Source: Clostridia bacterium (GTDB lineage Bacteria; Bacillota; Clostridia; Acetivibrionales; DSM-27016). From it: a stretch of DNA of 64,000 bases. Below are positions 1-9,071 of the stretch, in pieces (the first letter of the stretch is position 1; every line of letters begins with the position of its first letter). Location: NCBI GenBank assembly GCA_026414765.1, contig JAOAIJ010000009.1, forward strand, positions 62,001 through 126,000, written 5' to 3'. The notes beneath the pieces are model-generated. The model saw only the letters and a program-made list of their open reading frames with translations, searched no databases and had not been told where the DNA came from. A program made the position numbers and the translations under genes.

Positions 1-530
1 CCTATATCATCCTTATGAAAACACATAAAAGCCAAGCCCCTAAACATGCCCGACAGGATTTCAGGATCGCACTCCCTAATAATACCTTTTTTATCCAGCA
101 TTTCGTAAATCAAGGTTGTGAAGTTTGTGTCTTCGTTCATATGTGACTGTAATTTTTCAGGCGGCAGCTTTCTCATCAGATACTCCAGCTCTTCCTTATT
201 CAGGCTTTTCATTATGGGGTGCGACGCCAGTACTTCCAAAGCATTCCTTACCAGAGTCTTAAAGCTGCTTTTAGTTACTTCCCCGGATTTTATGAAATCC
301 CCAAAAAGCTGTTCCTTGATTTCCTTTTCAAATTGTTCAAATATCTCAAAAAACAGTTCTTCCTTTGAATTATAAAAAACATAAAATGCACCTTTGGATA
401 TTCCTGCTGCTCTTGTAAGATCCTCAACACTTGTTTTCTTTATACCGTATATCGATAAAAATTCTTTACCTTTTTCAATAAGCTTTTTGTTTATGATTTC
501 CTTTTCGCGCTCAGTAAAACCTTTCGGCAT
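1..530 (-). CDS. TetR/AcrR-family transcriptional repressor (3' end cut by window edge)
   Basis: The frame opens at ATG 528-530 behind AGGAGGGAAT and runs off the left edge, so about 176 residues are visible. The N-terminus begins MPKGFTEREKEIINKKLIEK. A helix-turn-helix follows at about residues 27-55 (TSVEDLTRAAGISKGAFYVF then YNSKEELF), typical of TetR/AcrR proteins, where it binds a palindromic operator. The rest is helical and would be the ligand-binding and dimerisation domain; ligand unknown. A consensus promoter and a 9-bp inverted repeat lie directly upstream, so autorepression is likely. The regulated partner is probably to the left of the window. The family call is firm; the target is unknown. 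Confidence 0.9.
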   Translation of the reverse strand, partial: MPKGFTEREKEIINKKLIEKGKEFLSIYGIKKTSVEDLTRAAGISKGAFYVFYNSKEELFFEIFEQFEKEIKEQLFGDFIKSGEVTKSSFKTLVRNALEVLASHPIMKSLNKEELEYLMRKLPPEKLQSHMNEDTNFTTLIYEMLDKKGIIRECDPEILSGMFRGLAFMCFHKDDI

Positions 531-546
531 ATTCCCTCCTGTTTCT

Positions 547-575
547 ATATGACTATATTATTTATTTAGTCATAT
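547..575 (-). promoter_or_regulatory. Probable TetR operator (inverted repeat)
   Basis: ATATGACTA (547-555) and TAGTCATAT (567-575) are perfect inverted repeats with an 11-bp spacer. They lie between the -10 element and the ribosome-binding site of the TetR gene, over the likely transcription start and leader. TetR-family repressors typically bind such palindromes in their own promoters; that this protein binds this one is inference. Confidence 0.7.
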
Positions 576-579
576 GTAC

Positions 580-608
580 ATTATATTATGCTCCTTATTA
601 TTTGTCAA
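580..608 (-). promoter_or_regulatory. Sigma-A type promoter of the TetR gene
   Basis: On the minus strand TTGACA (603-608) is followed by exactly 17 bases and TATAAT (580-585), a full consensus match. The start would fall near 573, inside the inverted repeat, so a bound repressor would block it. Confidence 0.8.
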
Positions 609-883
609 TGTAATCGACTAAATATGGGTATACATTTTTATTGTCTTTCACTAAGTTACTTAGATTGTTTTGCTGATTGCCTGGAATTGTTGATGATGAT
701 GTGATTCTAAGGAAGGTATAAAATACAGACTGCCTATGACAGCGAAATAAAAGTTTTGGATTGTGCTGGGGAGGAGAATGATGCATTAAAGTTTTTCTAA
801 AAGCCCCTTCCAAAATCCTACATTCTGAAAAGTAGCATTCATGAATACATGTGTAAAGATAGTTTAGCCGGTTTATTTTTGTG
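609..883. other. Intergenic stretch, no gene supported
   Basis: Lies between the TetR promoter and the aat stop. A 71-codon minus-strand frame covers part of it but runs through the TetR promoter and resembles nothing known. No T-tailed hairpin for the clpS-clpA-aat transcript is evident. Confidence 0.4.
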
Positions 884-1558
884 CTAGAAATCGCTCCACA
901 TTCCCCTTATCGTCTCATAAGCAATCCCTCTTTCCAACTGTTCGAGAAAATCCTTGCGCGGGATTTTCACAGCACCCATTGATTCAAGATGCTCTGTATA
1001 AACCTGGCAGTCTATAAATAAAAAGCCTTTCTCCATAAGTTTTGAAGACAGAGTTATAAGTGCTGCTTTTGAAGCATTATCCATAGTAGAAAACATTGAT
1101 TCTCCAAAAAAACATTTTCCCAGTGATACTCCGTATAAACCGCCGACAAGCCGGTTCTGATACCAGGTTTCAACCGAATGTGCAAAACCTTCATAATGCA
1201 GTTTGCAGTAAGCATCTATCATATCTCCGGTAATCCATGTATCATCCGACCTCAATCTGCCGCATGCAGTCATTACTTCTTTGAAACACTTGTCAATAGT
1301 TATTGTATATACTTCCTTTTTAAGAAACTTCCTCATGGATTTTGACACCCTTATGTCTCCCGGAAAAAGCACAAACCTGGGGTCTGGTGACCACCAAAGT
1401 ATGGGCTGTCCCCGGGTATACCATGGAAATATGCCATTGAAATATGCCAGCAGCAATCTTTCAGAGGATAAATCTCCACCTACAGCCAACAAACCGTCCT
1501 TGTCCGCCAGCTCGGGATTTGGGAATATCAAGTCATTATTAAGCCTATATACAGGCAT
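884..1558 (-). CDS. aat: Leucyl/phenylalanyl-tRNA--protein transferase
   Basis: Aat transfers Leu or Phe from aminoacyl-tRNA to N-terminal Arg or Lys of proteins, creating N-degrons read by ClpS. The 224-residue product has family motifs in order: [19 protein letters not shown] at the start, [32 protein letters not shown] and [16 protein letters not shown]. The start is placed at ATG 1556-1558 because the MPVYRL start is typical and AGGAAAGG precedes it; an in-frame ATG nine codons upstream has no good ribosome-binding site. It follows clpA by about 44 bases and clpS before that, so the three appear to form one N-end-rule operon. Acts in the cytoplasm. Confidence 0.95.
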   Translation of the reverse strand: MPVYRLNNDLIFPNPELADKDGLLAVGGDLSSERLLLAYFNGIFPWYTRGQPILWWSPDPRFVLFPGDIRVSKSMRKFLKKEVYTITIDKCFKEVMTACGRLRSDDTWITGDMIDAYCKLHYEGFAHSVETWYQNRLVGGLYGVSLGKCFFGESMFSTMDNASKAALITLSSKLMEKGFLFIDCQVYTEHLESMGAVKIPRKDFLEQLERGIAYETIRGMWSDF

Positions 1559-1602
1559 AACCCATCTGCCTTTCCTGTATGTCATTAGTAGTGGTTTGCT
1601 TT

Positions 1603-3858
1603 CTACTTTTCCTTATGGATGTCTATCTCCCCATCCTTTATATCTATAACTGCAGTTCCGCCTGCAGCCAGCTCTCCGAACAATACCTCATCCACAAAGT
1701 ATGTTTTTATCTTCTCCTGTATCAATCTCAGAATTTCCCTGGCTCCGTAAACTGATGAAATACCTTTCTCAGCAAGCCACTCATAACAAGCACCTGTAAC
1801 CTTTAGTCCAATCCCCTTAGCCGCAAGCTGCTCTTCAAACCTGCCAATTGCCTTCTTTGCAATCAAAAGTGCCATATCTATGTTTATGTGTTTGAAAACA
1901 ACTACATCATCCAGCCTGTTCCTGAATTCGGGAGAGAAGACTCTCTCAACTTCCTTAATAATAGCCCCATGGTCTATAACTCTTTTTTCAAAGCCTATCA
2001 TTGTACGCCCTATCTCTCTTGCACCTGCATTTGAAGTCATTATCACTATTACATTCCTAAAATCAGCCTTCTTACCATTATTATCCGTCAATGTAGCATA
2101 ATCCATAACTTGAAGGAGTACATTAAATATGTCCGGATGGGCCTTTTCTATTTCATCCAGCAGTAATACACAGTGCGGTGTTTTCCTGACAGAATCGGTT
2201 AATAGTCCACCCTCTTCATACCCTACATATCCAGGAGGAGCTCCTATTAACCTCGCAACAGTGTGTTTTTCCTGATATTCGCTCATGTCAAAACGTATCA
2301 GCGGAATACCCAGCAGCGAAGCTAGTTGTTTTGATAGTTCAGTCTTACCCACCCCGGTTGGTCCTACAAACAAAAGTGAAGCTACCGGTTTTTCTCCTTC
2401 GCTGAATCCTGCTCTAGATCTTTTTATCGCTTTAACTACAGTATCAACTGCCTGATCCTGTCCAAATATATTTTTTTTGATAAGTATATCCAATTCTTTT
2501 AGTTTTTGCGTCTCATCTCCTGATACACTTTGTTCCGGTATTTTTGCTATAAAAGATACTACTTTTTCTATGTCCTTCCCCGTTATGTCTACAATCTCAT
2601 TCTCATCGTCAGCTTCCAGCCTTGCTCTTGCACCTGCTTCATCAATCACATCTATGGCCTTATCCGGTAAATGCCTGTCATTGATATATCTGGCAGATAA
2701 CTCGGCAGCAAGTCTCAATGCATCCTCAGAATACCTCACATTATGATACTCTTCATACTTGTCCTTTAATCCAACTAATATTTTACACGTATCCTCAACT
2801 GAAGGTTCCTTAACCTCAATCTTTTGAAAGCGCCTTGATAGCGCCCTGTCTTTATCAAAATACTTTTTATATTCTTCATAAGTGGTAGAACCTATAAACC
2901 TGAGCCTACCCGATACAAGGAAAGGTTTAAGTATGTTCGATGCATCCATTGCACCACCCGAAACTGCGCCTGCCCCAACTACTGTATGAATTTCATCTAT
3001 ATAAATAATAGCTTTGCCTTGCTTTTCGATTTCATGTAAGACTTTTTTTATGCGTTCTTCAAAATCGCCTCTATACTTCGTCCCTGCTATCAGTGAACCC
3101 ATATCCAGATAGTATATTTTGCTGTCCTGTAAAATCCTAGGTACTTTCCCTTCAATAATCAGCTTGGCCAATCCTTCTGTTATAGCTGTCTTTCCGACAC
3201 CAGGATCCCCCACATGTACCGGGTTGTTTTTAAGCCTTCTGGATAAAATCTGTATAGTCCTCAGAAGTACGTCTTCCCTTCCTATCAGAGGATCAATCTC
3301 ACCTCTTCTGGCCTTTTCTGTAAGTTCTATGGTAAATAACCCGATAAACTCCTTTTCATTTTCACTTTTTTTCTCTTCTTCATATTTTATAGAATCTCTT
3401 GTCTCCCGGGAGCTTTCATCATCCTTTTTTGAAAAAACAGAAACACCGTGTGATATAAATTTAAGTACTCCCATTCTGGTAACACCGTTTTTCTGGAGAT
3501 AATAACCTGCAAAAGATTCCTTTTCCTCCAGGATTGCTGCAAATATATCCCCTACTTTTATTATCTTCTTTCCCGATGACACCGCATGAGATGCAGATAT
3601 CTGCATTATACTGCTTACCCCTGCAGACGCCACAGGCTCAGCATCTTCAATCACTGGTATGTTTTCATCCAAAAATTGGTGTATATCTTTTTTCAGAGCC
3701 TCGATGTCCCCTCCTGCGTTTTCTATTATCTCCACTGCTTCAATAAAAAACAATGAAGAATACAATATATGTTCAGGCGTAAAATACTCATGGCTGCGAA
3801 ATTTAGCTTCGTTATAAGCCGCAACCAGTATCTTGTCCATAGTGTTGTCCAGCCTCAA
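1603..3858 (-). CDS. clpA: ATP-dependent Clp protease ATPase subunit ClpA
   Basis: Hsp100 unfoldase that feeds substrates to ClpP. The 751 residues hold a Clp-N domain (about 1-140), first AAA+ domain with Walker A GDPGVGKT (217-224) and Walker [10 protein letters not shown], and second AAA+ domain with GPTGVGKT and [20 protein letters not shown]. There is no ClpB/ClpC-type middle coiled coil, which favours ClpA. An IGF tripeptide (RTMIGFEKR) sits where the ClpP-docking IGL/IGF loop is expected. The start is TTG at 3856-3858, five bases after AGGAGG; the next ATG (3840) is too far from it. clpP is not in the window. Sits between clpS (15-base gap) and aat. Confidence 0.95.
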   Translation of the reverse strand: MRLDNTMDKILVAAYNEAKFRSHEYFTPEHILYSSLFFIEAVEIIENAGGDIEALKKDIHQFLDENIPVIEDAEPVASAGVSSIMQISASHAVSSGKKIIKVGDIFAAILEEKESFAGYYLQKNGVTRMGVLKFISHGVSVFSKKDDESSRETRDSIKYEEEKKSENEKEFIGLFTIELTEKARRGEIDPLIGREDVLLRTIQILSRRLKNNPVHVGDPGVGKTAITEGLAKLIIEGKVPRILQDSKIYYLDMGSLIAGTKYRGDFEERIKKVLHEIEKQGKAIIYIDEIHTVVGAGAVSGGAMDASNILKPFLVSGRLRFIGSTTYEEYKKYFDKDRALSRRFQKIEVKEPSVEDTCKILVGLKDKYEEYHNVRYSEDALRLAAELSARYINDRHLPDKAIDVIDEAGARARLEADDENEIVDITGKDIEKVVSFIAKIPEQSVSGDETQKLKELDILIKKNIFGQDQAVDTVVKAIKRSRAGFSEGEKPVASLLFVGPTGVGKTELSKQLASLLGIPLIRFDMSEYQEKHTVARLIGAPPGYVGYEEGGLLTDSVRKTPHCVLLLDEIEKAHPDIFNVLLQVMDYATLTDNNGKKADFRNVIVIMTSNAGAREIGRTMIGFEKRVIDHGAIIKEVERVFSPEFRNRLDDVVVFKHINIDMALLIAKKAIGRFEEQLAAKGIGLKVTGACYEWLAEKGISSVYGAREILRLIQEKIKTYFVDEVLFGELAAGGTAVIDIKDGEIDIHKEK

Positions 3859-3873
3859 ATTAACCTCCTCCTT

Positions 3874-4173
3874 CTATTCCTCTTCTATAATTGCCTTAAG
3901 AGGGAATTCCCTTTCTTTTGCCATATCCTCTACCTGAATTATTTTTGTTATGGCTACATCATAGGTATAAGTACCAACTATACCTTTCCCCTTCTCATGT
4001 ACATCTAGCATGATCCTTGTTGCATCTGCAGCTGATTTGTGAAATATGACTACAAGTACTTGTACTACAAATTCCATTGTAGTATAGTCATCGTTAAGCA
4101 ATATTACTTTATACATTTTAGGCCTTTTCAGCTCATATTTTACTTCATCTTTAAAAATAGCACGTTCTGTCAT
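3874..4173 (-). CDS. clpS: ClpS adaptor protein (N-recognin)
   Basis: Small adaptor that binds N-terminal Leu, Phe, Tyr or Trp and delivers proteins to ClpA. The 99-residue product has the core YKVILLNDDYTTMEFVV, then HKSAADATRIMLDVHEKG and YTYDVAITKI, matching the ClpS pocket (NDD, M-x-F and H residues). ATG 4171-4173 is chosen because AGGAG lies nine bases upstream; a TTG two codons earlier is too close. First gene of clpS-clpA-aat. Confidence 0.95.
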   Translation of the reverse strand: MTERAIFKDEVKYELKRPKMYKVILLNDDYTTMEFVVQVLVVIFHKSAADATRIMLDVHEKGKGIVGTYTYDVAITKIIQVEDMAKEREFPLKAIIEEE

Positions 4174-4418
4174 TAGCAAGCACTCCTGTTTTATAAAACT
4201 GTTTATATGATTACTTTATAGTGCTGATAAACTTTCTTATGGATTGTCCTACCTGATAAAATTATAGCAATGTATTTTGTAATACACAATATACCTTAAT
4301 ATTTGGCATAGTTTACAGATCGTTTGCCCAGATATTGAATAATACTCTATAAAAGTCTTACAACTCTTAGTAAAAGTGTTTTTAGAGTGCCTGATTATAA
4401 TTATTGCCATATAGTATA

Positions 4419-4457
4419 AAAAAAACCAGGTAACCAAATTCTTTTTTGGATTACCTG
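4419..4457 (-). terminator. Intrinsic terminator after the M15 peptidase gene
   Basis: CAGGTAACCAAA (4427-4438) pairs with TTTGG-A-TTACCTG ending at 4457, and a run of A on the plus strand (4418-4425) gives a T-tract on the minus strand. It lies about 55 bases past the stop at 4512. Confidence 0.8.
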
Positions 4458-4462
4458 AATCA

Positions 4463-4488
4463 ATCCGGCTAGCGTTACTAGACCGGAT
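4463..4488 (-). other. Second hairpin upstream of the terminator
   Basis: ATCCGG-CTAG ... CTAG-A-CCGGAT forms a 10-bp stem with one bulge between the 4512 stop and the terminator. It has no T-tail of its own; probably transcript-end structure. The rest of 4174-4511 holds only the clpS leader. Confidence 0.5.
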
Positions 4489-4511
4489 ATATAGGTACTA
4501 CAAGCTGCTAG

Positions 4512-5189
4512 CTAATCTATAACTGTTCCTGTTCTTCCTATTCCTACAGCCCTTGATGTCAGTGCCCTCCACGTAGCACATCCTGCTACGCCATCCGTAG
4601 TAAGGCCTTGAGTCCTTTGAAAGCCCATGAGGGCGTCTCTTGTACCAGGTCCAAAATATCCGTCAAGTCCTGCTCCTGGAAACCCTACTGCATTCAATGC
4701 ATCCTGAAGCACTAATACATAAACTCCCACACTGCCCTGCGCTAGTGTAGGAAAACCGGCGCCACATGCCGGAACTCCCGTCCTTTTATCTACATGGACC
4801 CATGTCGGAGTAAGATACGCGGGTTCCACATACGTCCATACTCCCAAGCTTTCGGCAAAATTCCGGAACCTGTTTCTAGTAGCAGGGTCATACGCTTGTG
4901 CTACATCCAGAGCAGTACCGGCATAATGTTGTGATTGGGGAGAATGCCCGCCTTCCCATATTCGCTTAAAAGCAAATCCAACAGGAATACTACGCCCCCA
5001 GGCACTTCTTGTAGCATTCCATGCGTCCATTGTTCTTCTGTCCGTCCATATTACGTTTGCTCTTGAGTTAGCACGGAATTCATCAACACTTAACGTATTG
5101 CCCCTATTATAAGGCATAGGCTCACTTAAGCCACGTATATAAGTTTCCATAGAGTTTGAAGCAGGATTATAAACATAAATAACTGCCAT
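4512..5189 (-). CDS. M15-type peptidase with C-terminal peptidoglycan-binding domain
   Basis: Predicted zinc D,D-peptidase (VanY/M15-like). The 225 residues carry the metal motif SQHYAGTALDV at about 91-101 and WVHVD at about 131, matching the SxHxxGxAxD and HxxD zinc ligands. A PG_binding_1 domain follows at about 150-215 (GSVGVYVLVLQDALNAVGF, DGYFGPGTRDALMGFQ, DGVAGCATWRAL). No signal peptide is visible, so it may act inside the mother cell or spore, or be released by lysis as phage-type enzymes are. Start ATG 5187-5189 follows AGGAGGTTGGTAAT. Lies downstream of the MutS-like gene on the same strand, 70 bases away. Confidence 0.8.
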   Translation of the reverse strand: MAVIYVYNPASNSMETYIRGLSEPMPYNRGNTLSVDEFRANSRANVIWTDRRTMDAWNATRSAWGRSIPVGFAFKRIWEGGHSPQSQHYAGTALDVAQAYDPATRNRFRNFAESLGVWTYVEPAYLTPTWVHVDKRTGVPACGAGFPTLAQGSVGVYVLVLQDALNAVGFPGAGLDGYFGPGTRDALMGFQRTQGLTTDGVAGCATWRALTSRAVGIGRTGTVID

Positions 5190-5259
5190 ATTACCAACCT
5201 CCTGTAAATATTACATTATATGCATAAACTTACAGTAGGTTTACTTATGTATACTAAGT

Positions 5260-7062
5260 TTAATCAAAATCTATCCCCGCCATCTTCATCAGATAGATGG
5301 CATTCCTGGTTTTTGATATACCCTGATGGAGCTTAAAATCGAAAAATATTTCATTTCCCTTGTAATACTCTCTGAAATGATAGTTTTTTATTCTTTTATC
5401 CTCATCCTCAAGCTCGCCTAGCTCAAGATCATGTGTTGAAACAAGACCTATCGAAGCACTCTCAGACAGCTTTTTAACCAGTACCTTAGCTCCGGTATGC
5501 CTGTCTGCTGAATTAGTCCCTTTAAAAATCTCATCCAGAAGGAAAAAAATCCTCCTTCCCTCGCGCGCTGCCGTAACTATAGCCTTTATCCGGATTAATT
5601 CAGCATAAAAGGACGAAATACTCTTTTCCAGATTGTCACTAACACGCATGCATGTATGAATATCAAAAATTGAACACGAAAACTCTGCAGCACAAACGGG
5701 TGACCCTGCATATGCCAAAACCAGGTTAATGCCTGCCGTCCTAAGAAGCGTACTTTTCCCGGACATGTTCGAACCGGTAATCAATAGAACTTTTGCATCC
5801 TGATCAAAAACCAAATCATTACATATCCTTTTATTACCTAACAAAGGATGTCCCATATGCCTCGCTTTAAACAAAACCAGTGACTCTTCCAGTCTAGGCA
5901 TTACCCAATCCGGATTGTCATACGCAAGTTGTGAGAGACTGGAAAGTGCCTCTATCTCCCCAATAACCTCAAGCCACCTTCTCAGGTAAACCCCTGACGC
6001 CTGTTTCCAATCCTCAAGTGAAATCTGGCATTGATAATCCCACAACGTAAAAATATCAAATACCATATAAAAAGCATTGTAGCGGTTTGAAATAGAGTCT
6101 ACCAGCTTTGAAAGCCTGTATATCTGTTTTGAAGCCGTAAGGCCGTTTTCATTAATAAGCTTTTCTTTTAAATCGACCAGGTATACGGATGAAAACTGTT
6201 TGCTTTCAACCAATTTAAACAGCCTGTCATAAACCTTTATACTATCCCTGTACCTGCTTACAGCCTCCAGTTCCTTACCTCTATCCTTGGAATTTATCTT
6301 TAGCACTACCAGCTGTACTGCCAAAAGAATCAAAGGTATATAAAAAGAAAGTATGCCGGTAACCAATGAAATTGAAAACAGTATAAATGTAAAAGCAGGA
6401 AATAACTTAAATGCAACCTTCACCCAGGTCTTACGGTAAAAAAGGTTTTCTTTTTCTGCCCAATCAAATAAAAACTGTGGGTCCAATGCTTCACTAGATA
6501 TACTCATTCCTTCAGCTGTAAACCGCTGCCTCCAACTCAGCTTTTGAGAAAGCTCTTCTATCGCCTGCTGCCTCTTTTCAATTTGACTAGCCTGTTTTTC
6601 AGGTTTGACAAGAGTATTTTTCAGTATTGTCCTGCCTGAAAATGTCTGAGTTACATTAATCATTTGAAACAATGAGCCCTTTCCGAATAAATCCAGGTCA
6701 AAAGAATACTCATGCTCCTTATCGGAGTACTCTTCTCCCGTATCTTCAAACTCTTTCCATTCACCAATCAGTCTTTTTAGCGAGTTTTCATTTATTTTGA
6801 CAATAGAAGTCGTACAGCTTCTATTATTTATCAATCTGATGTGGTTCCATACTATATAAATGAATGCGCATATAGCTGACAAAGCTGAGGCAATACTCAG
6901 AATACGCAATCCTATATAATAAACTACCAGCGTAACCAATATGCCGGCAATAAAAATCAAAAGCCTGACATTACTAATGGTATTTACCAGTCTGTTTTGT
7001 TTCCTGTTAAGCTTTTTATATCGTTCTATCCTCTTTTTATAGAATACTTCCGGCTTCTTCAT
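5260..7062 (-). CDS. Membrane-embedded MutS-family ATPase
   Basis: A 600-residue protein with the MutS C-terminal ATPase: Walker A TGSNMSGKSTLLRTAG (about 430), Walker B FFLLDEIFKGTNS (about 505) and VSTHDLELGEL. MutS core-type helices precede it. Unlike mismatch-repair MutS it has no N-terminal mismatch-recognition domain. It carries two hydrophobic segments near residues 27-72 and two more near 215-260, so it looks membrane-bound. Proteins of this build are widespread in Firmicutes and Bacteroidetes and usually annotated only as MutS-domain proteins. Whether it touches DNA is unknown. Start ATG 7060-7062 follows AAAGGA. Confidence 0.85.
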   Translation of the reverse strand: MKKPEVFYKKRIERYKKLNRKQNRLVNTISNVRLLIFIAGILVTLVVYYIGLRILSIASALSAICAFIYIVWNHIRLINNRSCTTSIVKINENSLKRLIGEWKEFEDTGEEYSDKEHEYSFDLDLFGKGSLFQMINVTQTFSGRTILKNTLVKPEKQASQIEKRQQAIEELSQKLSWRQRFTAEGMSISSEALDPQFLFDWAEKENLFYRKTWVKVAFKLFPAFTFILFSISLVTGILSFYIPLILLAVQLVVLKINSKDRGKELEAVSRYRDSIKVYDRLFKLVESKQFSSVYLVDLKEKLINENGLTASKQIYRLSKLVDSISNRYNAFYMVFDIFTLWDYQCQISLEDWKQASGVYLRRWLEVIGEIEALSSLSQLAYDNPDWVMPRLEESLVLFKARHMGHPLLGNKRICNDLVFDQDAKVLLITGSNMSGKSTLLRTAGINLVLAYAGSPVCAAEFSCSIFDIHTCMRVSDNLEKSISSFYAELIRIKAIVTAAREGRRIFFLLDEIFKGTNSADRHTGAKVLVKKLSESASIGLVSTHDLELGELEDEDKRIKNYHFREYYKGNEIFFDFKLHQGISKTRNAIYLMKMAGIDFD

Positions 7063-7341
7063 ACTATAGGTCCTTTCCGATTATTAGTAAGGCAGTTACT
7101 GCGTTACTTTAGAAAAAGGAAAATATGCCTGCAGGACATTATTTTCATAAGGCAACACAGTAAAACCGGTAAACTTCAACTCTTGTCTATTCTATCACTT
7201 AACTATATTTCCAACAACTTCAATAATATTATTGTCTGAACAGCTTAATATCTGAGATTTGCCTAAGCTGGTTCAGAAACTCAGAGTTTGTAAACTTAGT
7301 GATTTATTAATATAATGTTCTCTGCACTTTAAACAGGTAAT
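7063..7341. other. Intergenic stretch without a supported gene
   Basis: Between the MutS-like gene start and the phosphorylase terminator. AT-rich; short frames here show no family features. It should hold the minus-strand promoter for the MutS-like gene, but I could not place one confidently. Confidence 0.4.
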
Positions 7342-7381
7342 AAAAATGGTATGCAATTTATTTTATAAATTGCATACCATT
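7342..7381 (-). terminator. Intrinsic terminator of the maltodextrin operon
   Basis: Perfect 17-bp arms (7345-7361 and 7365-7381) around a 3-base loop, followed on the minus strand by TTTTTATTA. It lies 26 bases past the phosphorylase stop and so closes the mal operon. Confidence 0.9.
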
Positions 7382-7407
7382 CTTTAGTATCTCTTGGTTT
7401 AAATCAA

Positions 7408-9042
7408 TTAGTCAACCATATACATCTTGTAGTAATAATCTTCCACCATTCTGGCAGCTGAGAATTCCCACTGAGACATTTTTATACTGGCCATCATCAT
7501 TTCCAGCCACTTTTTATTATCATTGTAGAAGGTTGGTATTACTTCGTTTAAGAGAACTTTATATAATGACTCGGAATCTACCTTGTCACAATCATCGCCT
7601 TCATAGCCGTCTCCAATCTGCCATCCGGTTACTCCATGAACACACCCTTCTGGCCACCAGCCATCAAGTACGCTCAGATTAAGAACTCCGTTCATAGCAG
7701 CCTTCATACCGGATGTACCACTTGCTTCCATAGGTCTGATAGGGTTGTTAAGCCATACATCGCAGCCTCTTGTGAGAAGCTTTCCAATTTTCATATCGTA
7801 GTTCTGTATGAAAACTACACTTTCAGGGTACAGTTTTGACATTTCATAAAGATTCGATATTATCTTCTTACCTGTCATGTCATTTGGATGAGCTTTTCCT
7901 GAGAAAATTATCTGAAGCTTTCCATTTTTAAGTAAGGGCTCAATGATATCCTTTTTCCTGAATATCAAATCACTTCTCTTATATGGAGCAGCTCTTCTTG
8001 CGAAACCGATTGTAAGTACGTTTTCCTTAAGCTTGATTCCATTTCTCTTATATATTTCTTCTATCATTTCCCTCTTACCTGCAAGGTGAGCATCCCACAG
8101 GCCATTTCCGCCATCATTGTAAGCTTTTACAACTCTGCTGTCCTGCCATGTTCCATTATGAACACCGTTAGTTATAGCTATGATTTCTGATGAACCGGTT
8201 ACATCCTTCCACATCTTTCTTGCAGTTTCACCATGCAGCTGTGCCACTGCATTTGCTTTTCTTGAAAGCCTTAAGCCTGCAACAGTCATACTGAACGGAT
8301 CTCCACCAAGTCTCAACATCTGACCGTGTGTAAGGCCATTATAAGCGCCCATGTACTTAAGAAGCTCGTGATCATGTGTTTCATTTCCAGCCACAACAGG
8401 TGTATGAGTAGTGAATATTATCTTGCTTCTGGTATCTTCCCATGCCTCTTCAAAACTCATCCCGTCTACATCCATCTTCTGTCTTATCAATTCAATACCA
8501 GCAAGCACTGGATGGCTGTCATTAAAATGATATAATTCAATATCAAGACCTAATGCTTGTAAAGCCCTTAGTCCCCCTATACTGAGCAGCATCTCCTGTG
8601 CAATTCTCTCTTCAGAGAACCAGCCATATAACTGGCCTGTCAGTAACATATCATTGTTATCCGGTACAAATGTATCCAGCAGATAGAGCGGTACATTATC
8701 ATACTTGGTACATTTCCATACCTTTGCACTCACTTGTCTTCCACGGATTTTTACCTTAACAACTACACCTGTGTCTTCAAGGAAGTCATATCTGTATTCC
8801 GGATAGCTATCAAATGGTTTCCCATCTTCACCTATAAGCTGCTGCGTATAGCCCTGTCTCCACAGTATTCCTACCCCTACCATAGGGAATTCACAATCCT
8901 TGGCTGCCTTCATTATGTCTCCGGCTAATATACCAAGTCCTCCTGAATAAATCTTGAAATCCTCATGTAAACCGTACTCCATACAGAAATACGCTACTTT
9001 AGGCATCTTTTCGCGATTTTTTTCATTAATTTTAACCACCAT
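7408..9042 (-). CDS. glgP: Alpha-glucan (maltodextrin/glycogen) phosphorylase, GT35
   Basis: Releases glucose-1-phosphate from alpha-1,4-glucans using phosphate and pyridoxal phosphate. The roughly 544-residue product belongs to the short alpha-glucan phosphorylase type: VAYFCMEYGLHEDFKIYSGG at the N-terminus, FTTHTPVVAGNETHDHELL in the middle, and PMEASGTSGMKAAMNG, whose Lys should hold the cofactor. The start is taken at ATG 9040-9042, preceded by GGAGGTAAA; an in-frame ATG at 9057 that overlaps this ribosome-binding site is the alternative. Last gene of the maltodextrin operon, 29 bases after the cytoplasmic GH13 gene, fitting intracellular phosphorolysis of imported oligosaccharide. Confidence 0.92.
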   Translation of the reverse strand: MVVKINEKNREKMPKVAYFCMEYGLHEDFKIYSGGLGILAGDIMKAAKDCEFPMVGVGILWRQGYTQQLIGEDGKPFDSYPEYRYDFLEDTGVVVKVKIRGRQVSAKVWKCTKYDNVPLYLLDTFVPDNNDMLLTGQLYGWFSEERIAQEMLLSIGGLRALQALGLDIELYHFNDSHPVLAGIELIRQKMDVDGMSFEEAWEDTRSKIIFTTHTPVVAGNETHDHELLKYMGAYNGLTHGQMLRLGGDPFSMTVAGLRLSRKANAVAQLHGETARKMWKDVTGSSEIIAITNGVHNGTWQDSRVVKAYNDGGNGLWDAHLAGKREMIEEIYKRNGIKLKENVLTIGFARRAAPYKRSDLIFRKKDIIEPLLKNGKLQIIFSGKAHPNDMTGKKIISNLYEMSKLYPESVVFIQNYDMKIGKLLTRGCDVWLNNPIRPMEASGTSGMKAAMNGVLNLSVLDGWWPEGCVHGVTGWQIGDGYEGDDCDKVDSESLYKVLLNEVIPTFYNDNKKWLEMMMASIKMSQWEFSAARMVEDYYYKMYMVD

Positions 9043-9071
9043 TTTACCTCCATTCATAATCTCATCTGTTT

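Noticed and set aside
598-813. 71-codon minus-strand frame
   Set aside because: Runs through the TetR promoter, no ribosome-binding site or family features.
1281-1649. Plus-strand 122-codon frame
   Set aside because: Antisense to aat, which has clear family motifs.
4249-4437. 62-codon minus-strand frame
   Set aside because: Overlaps the terminator hairpin; low-complexity AT-rich translation.
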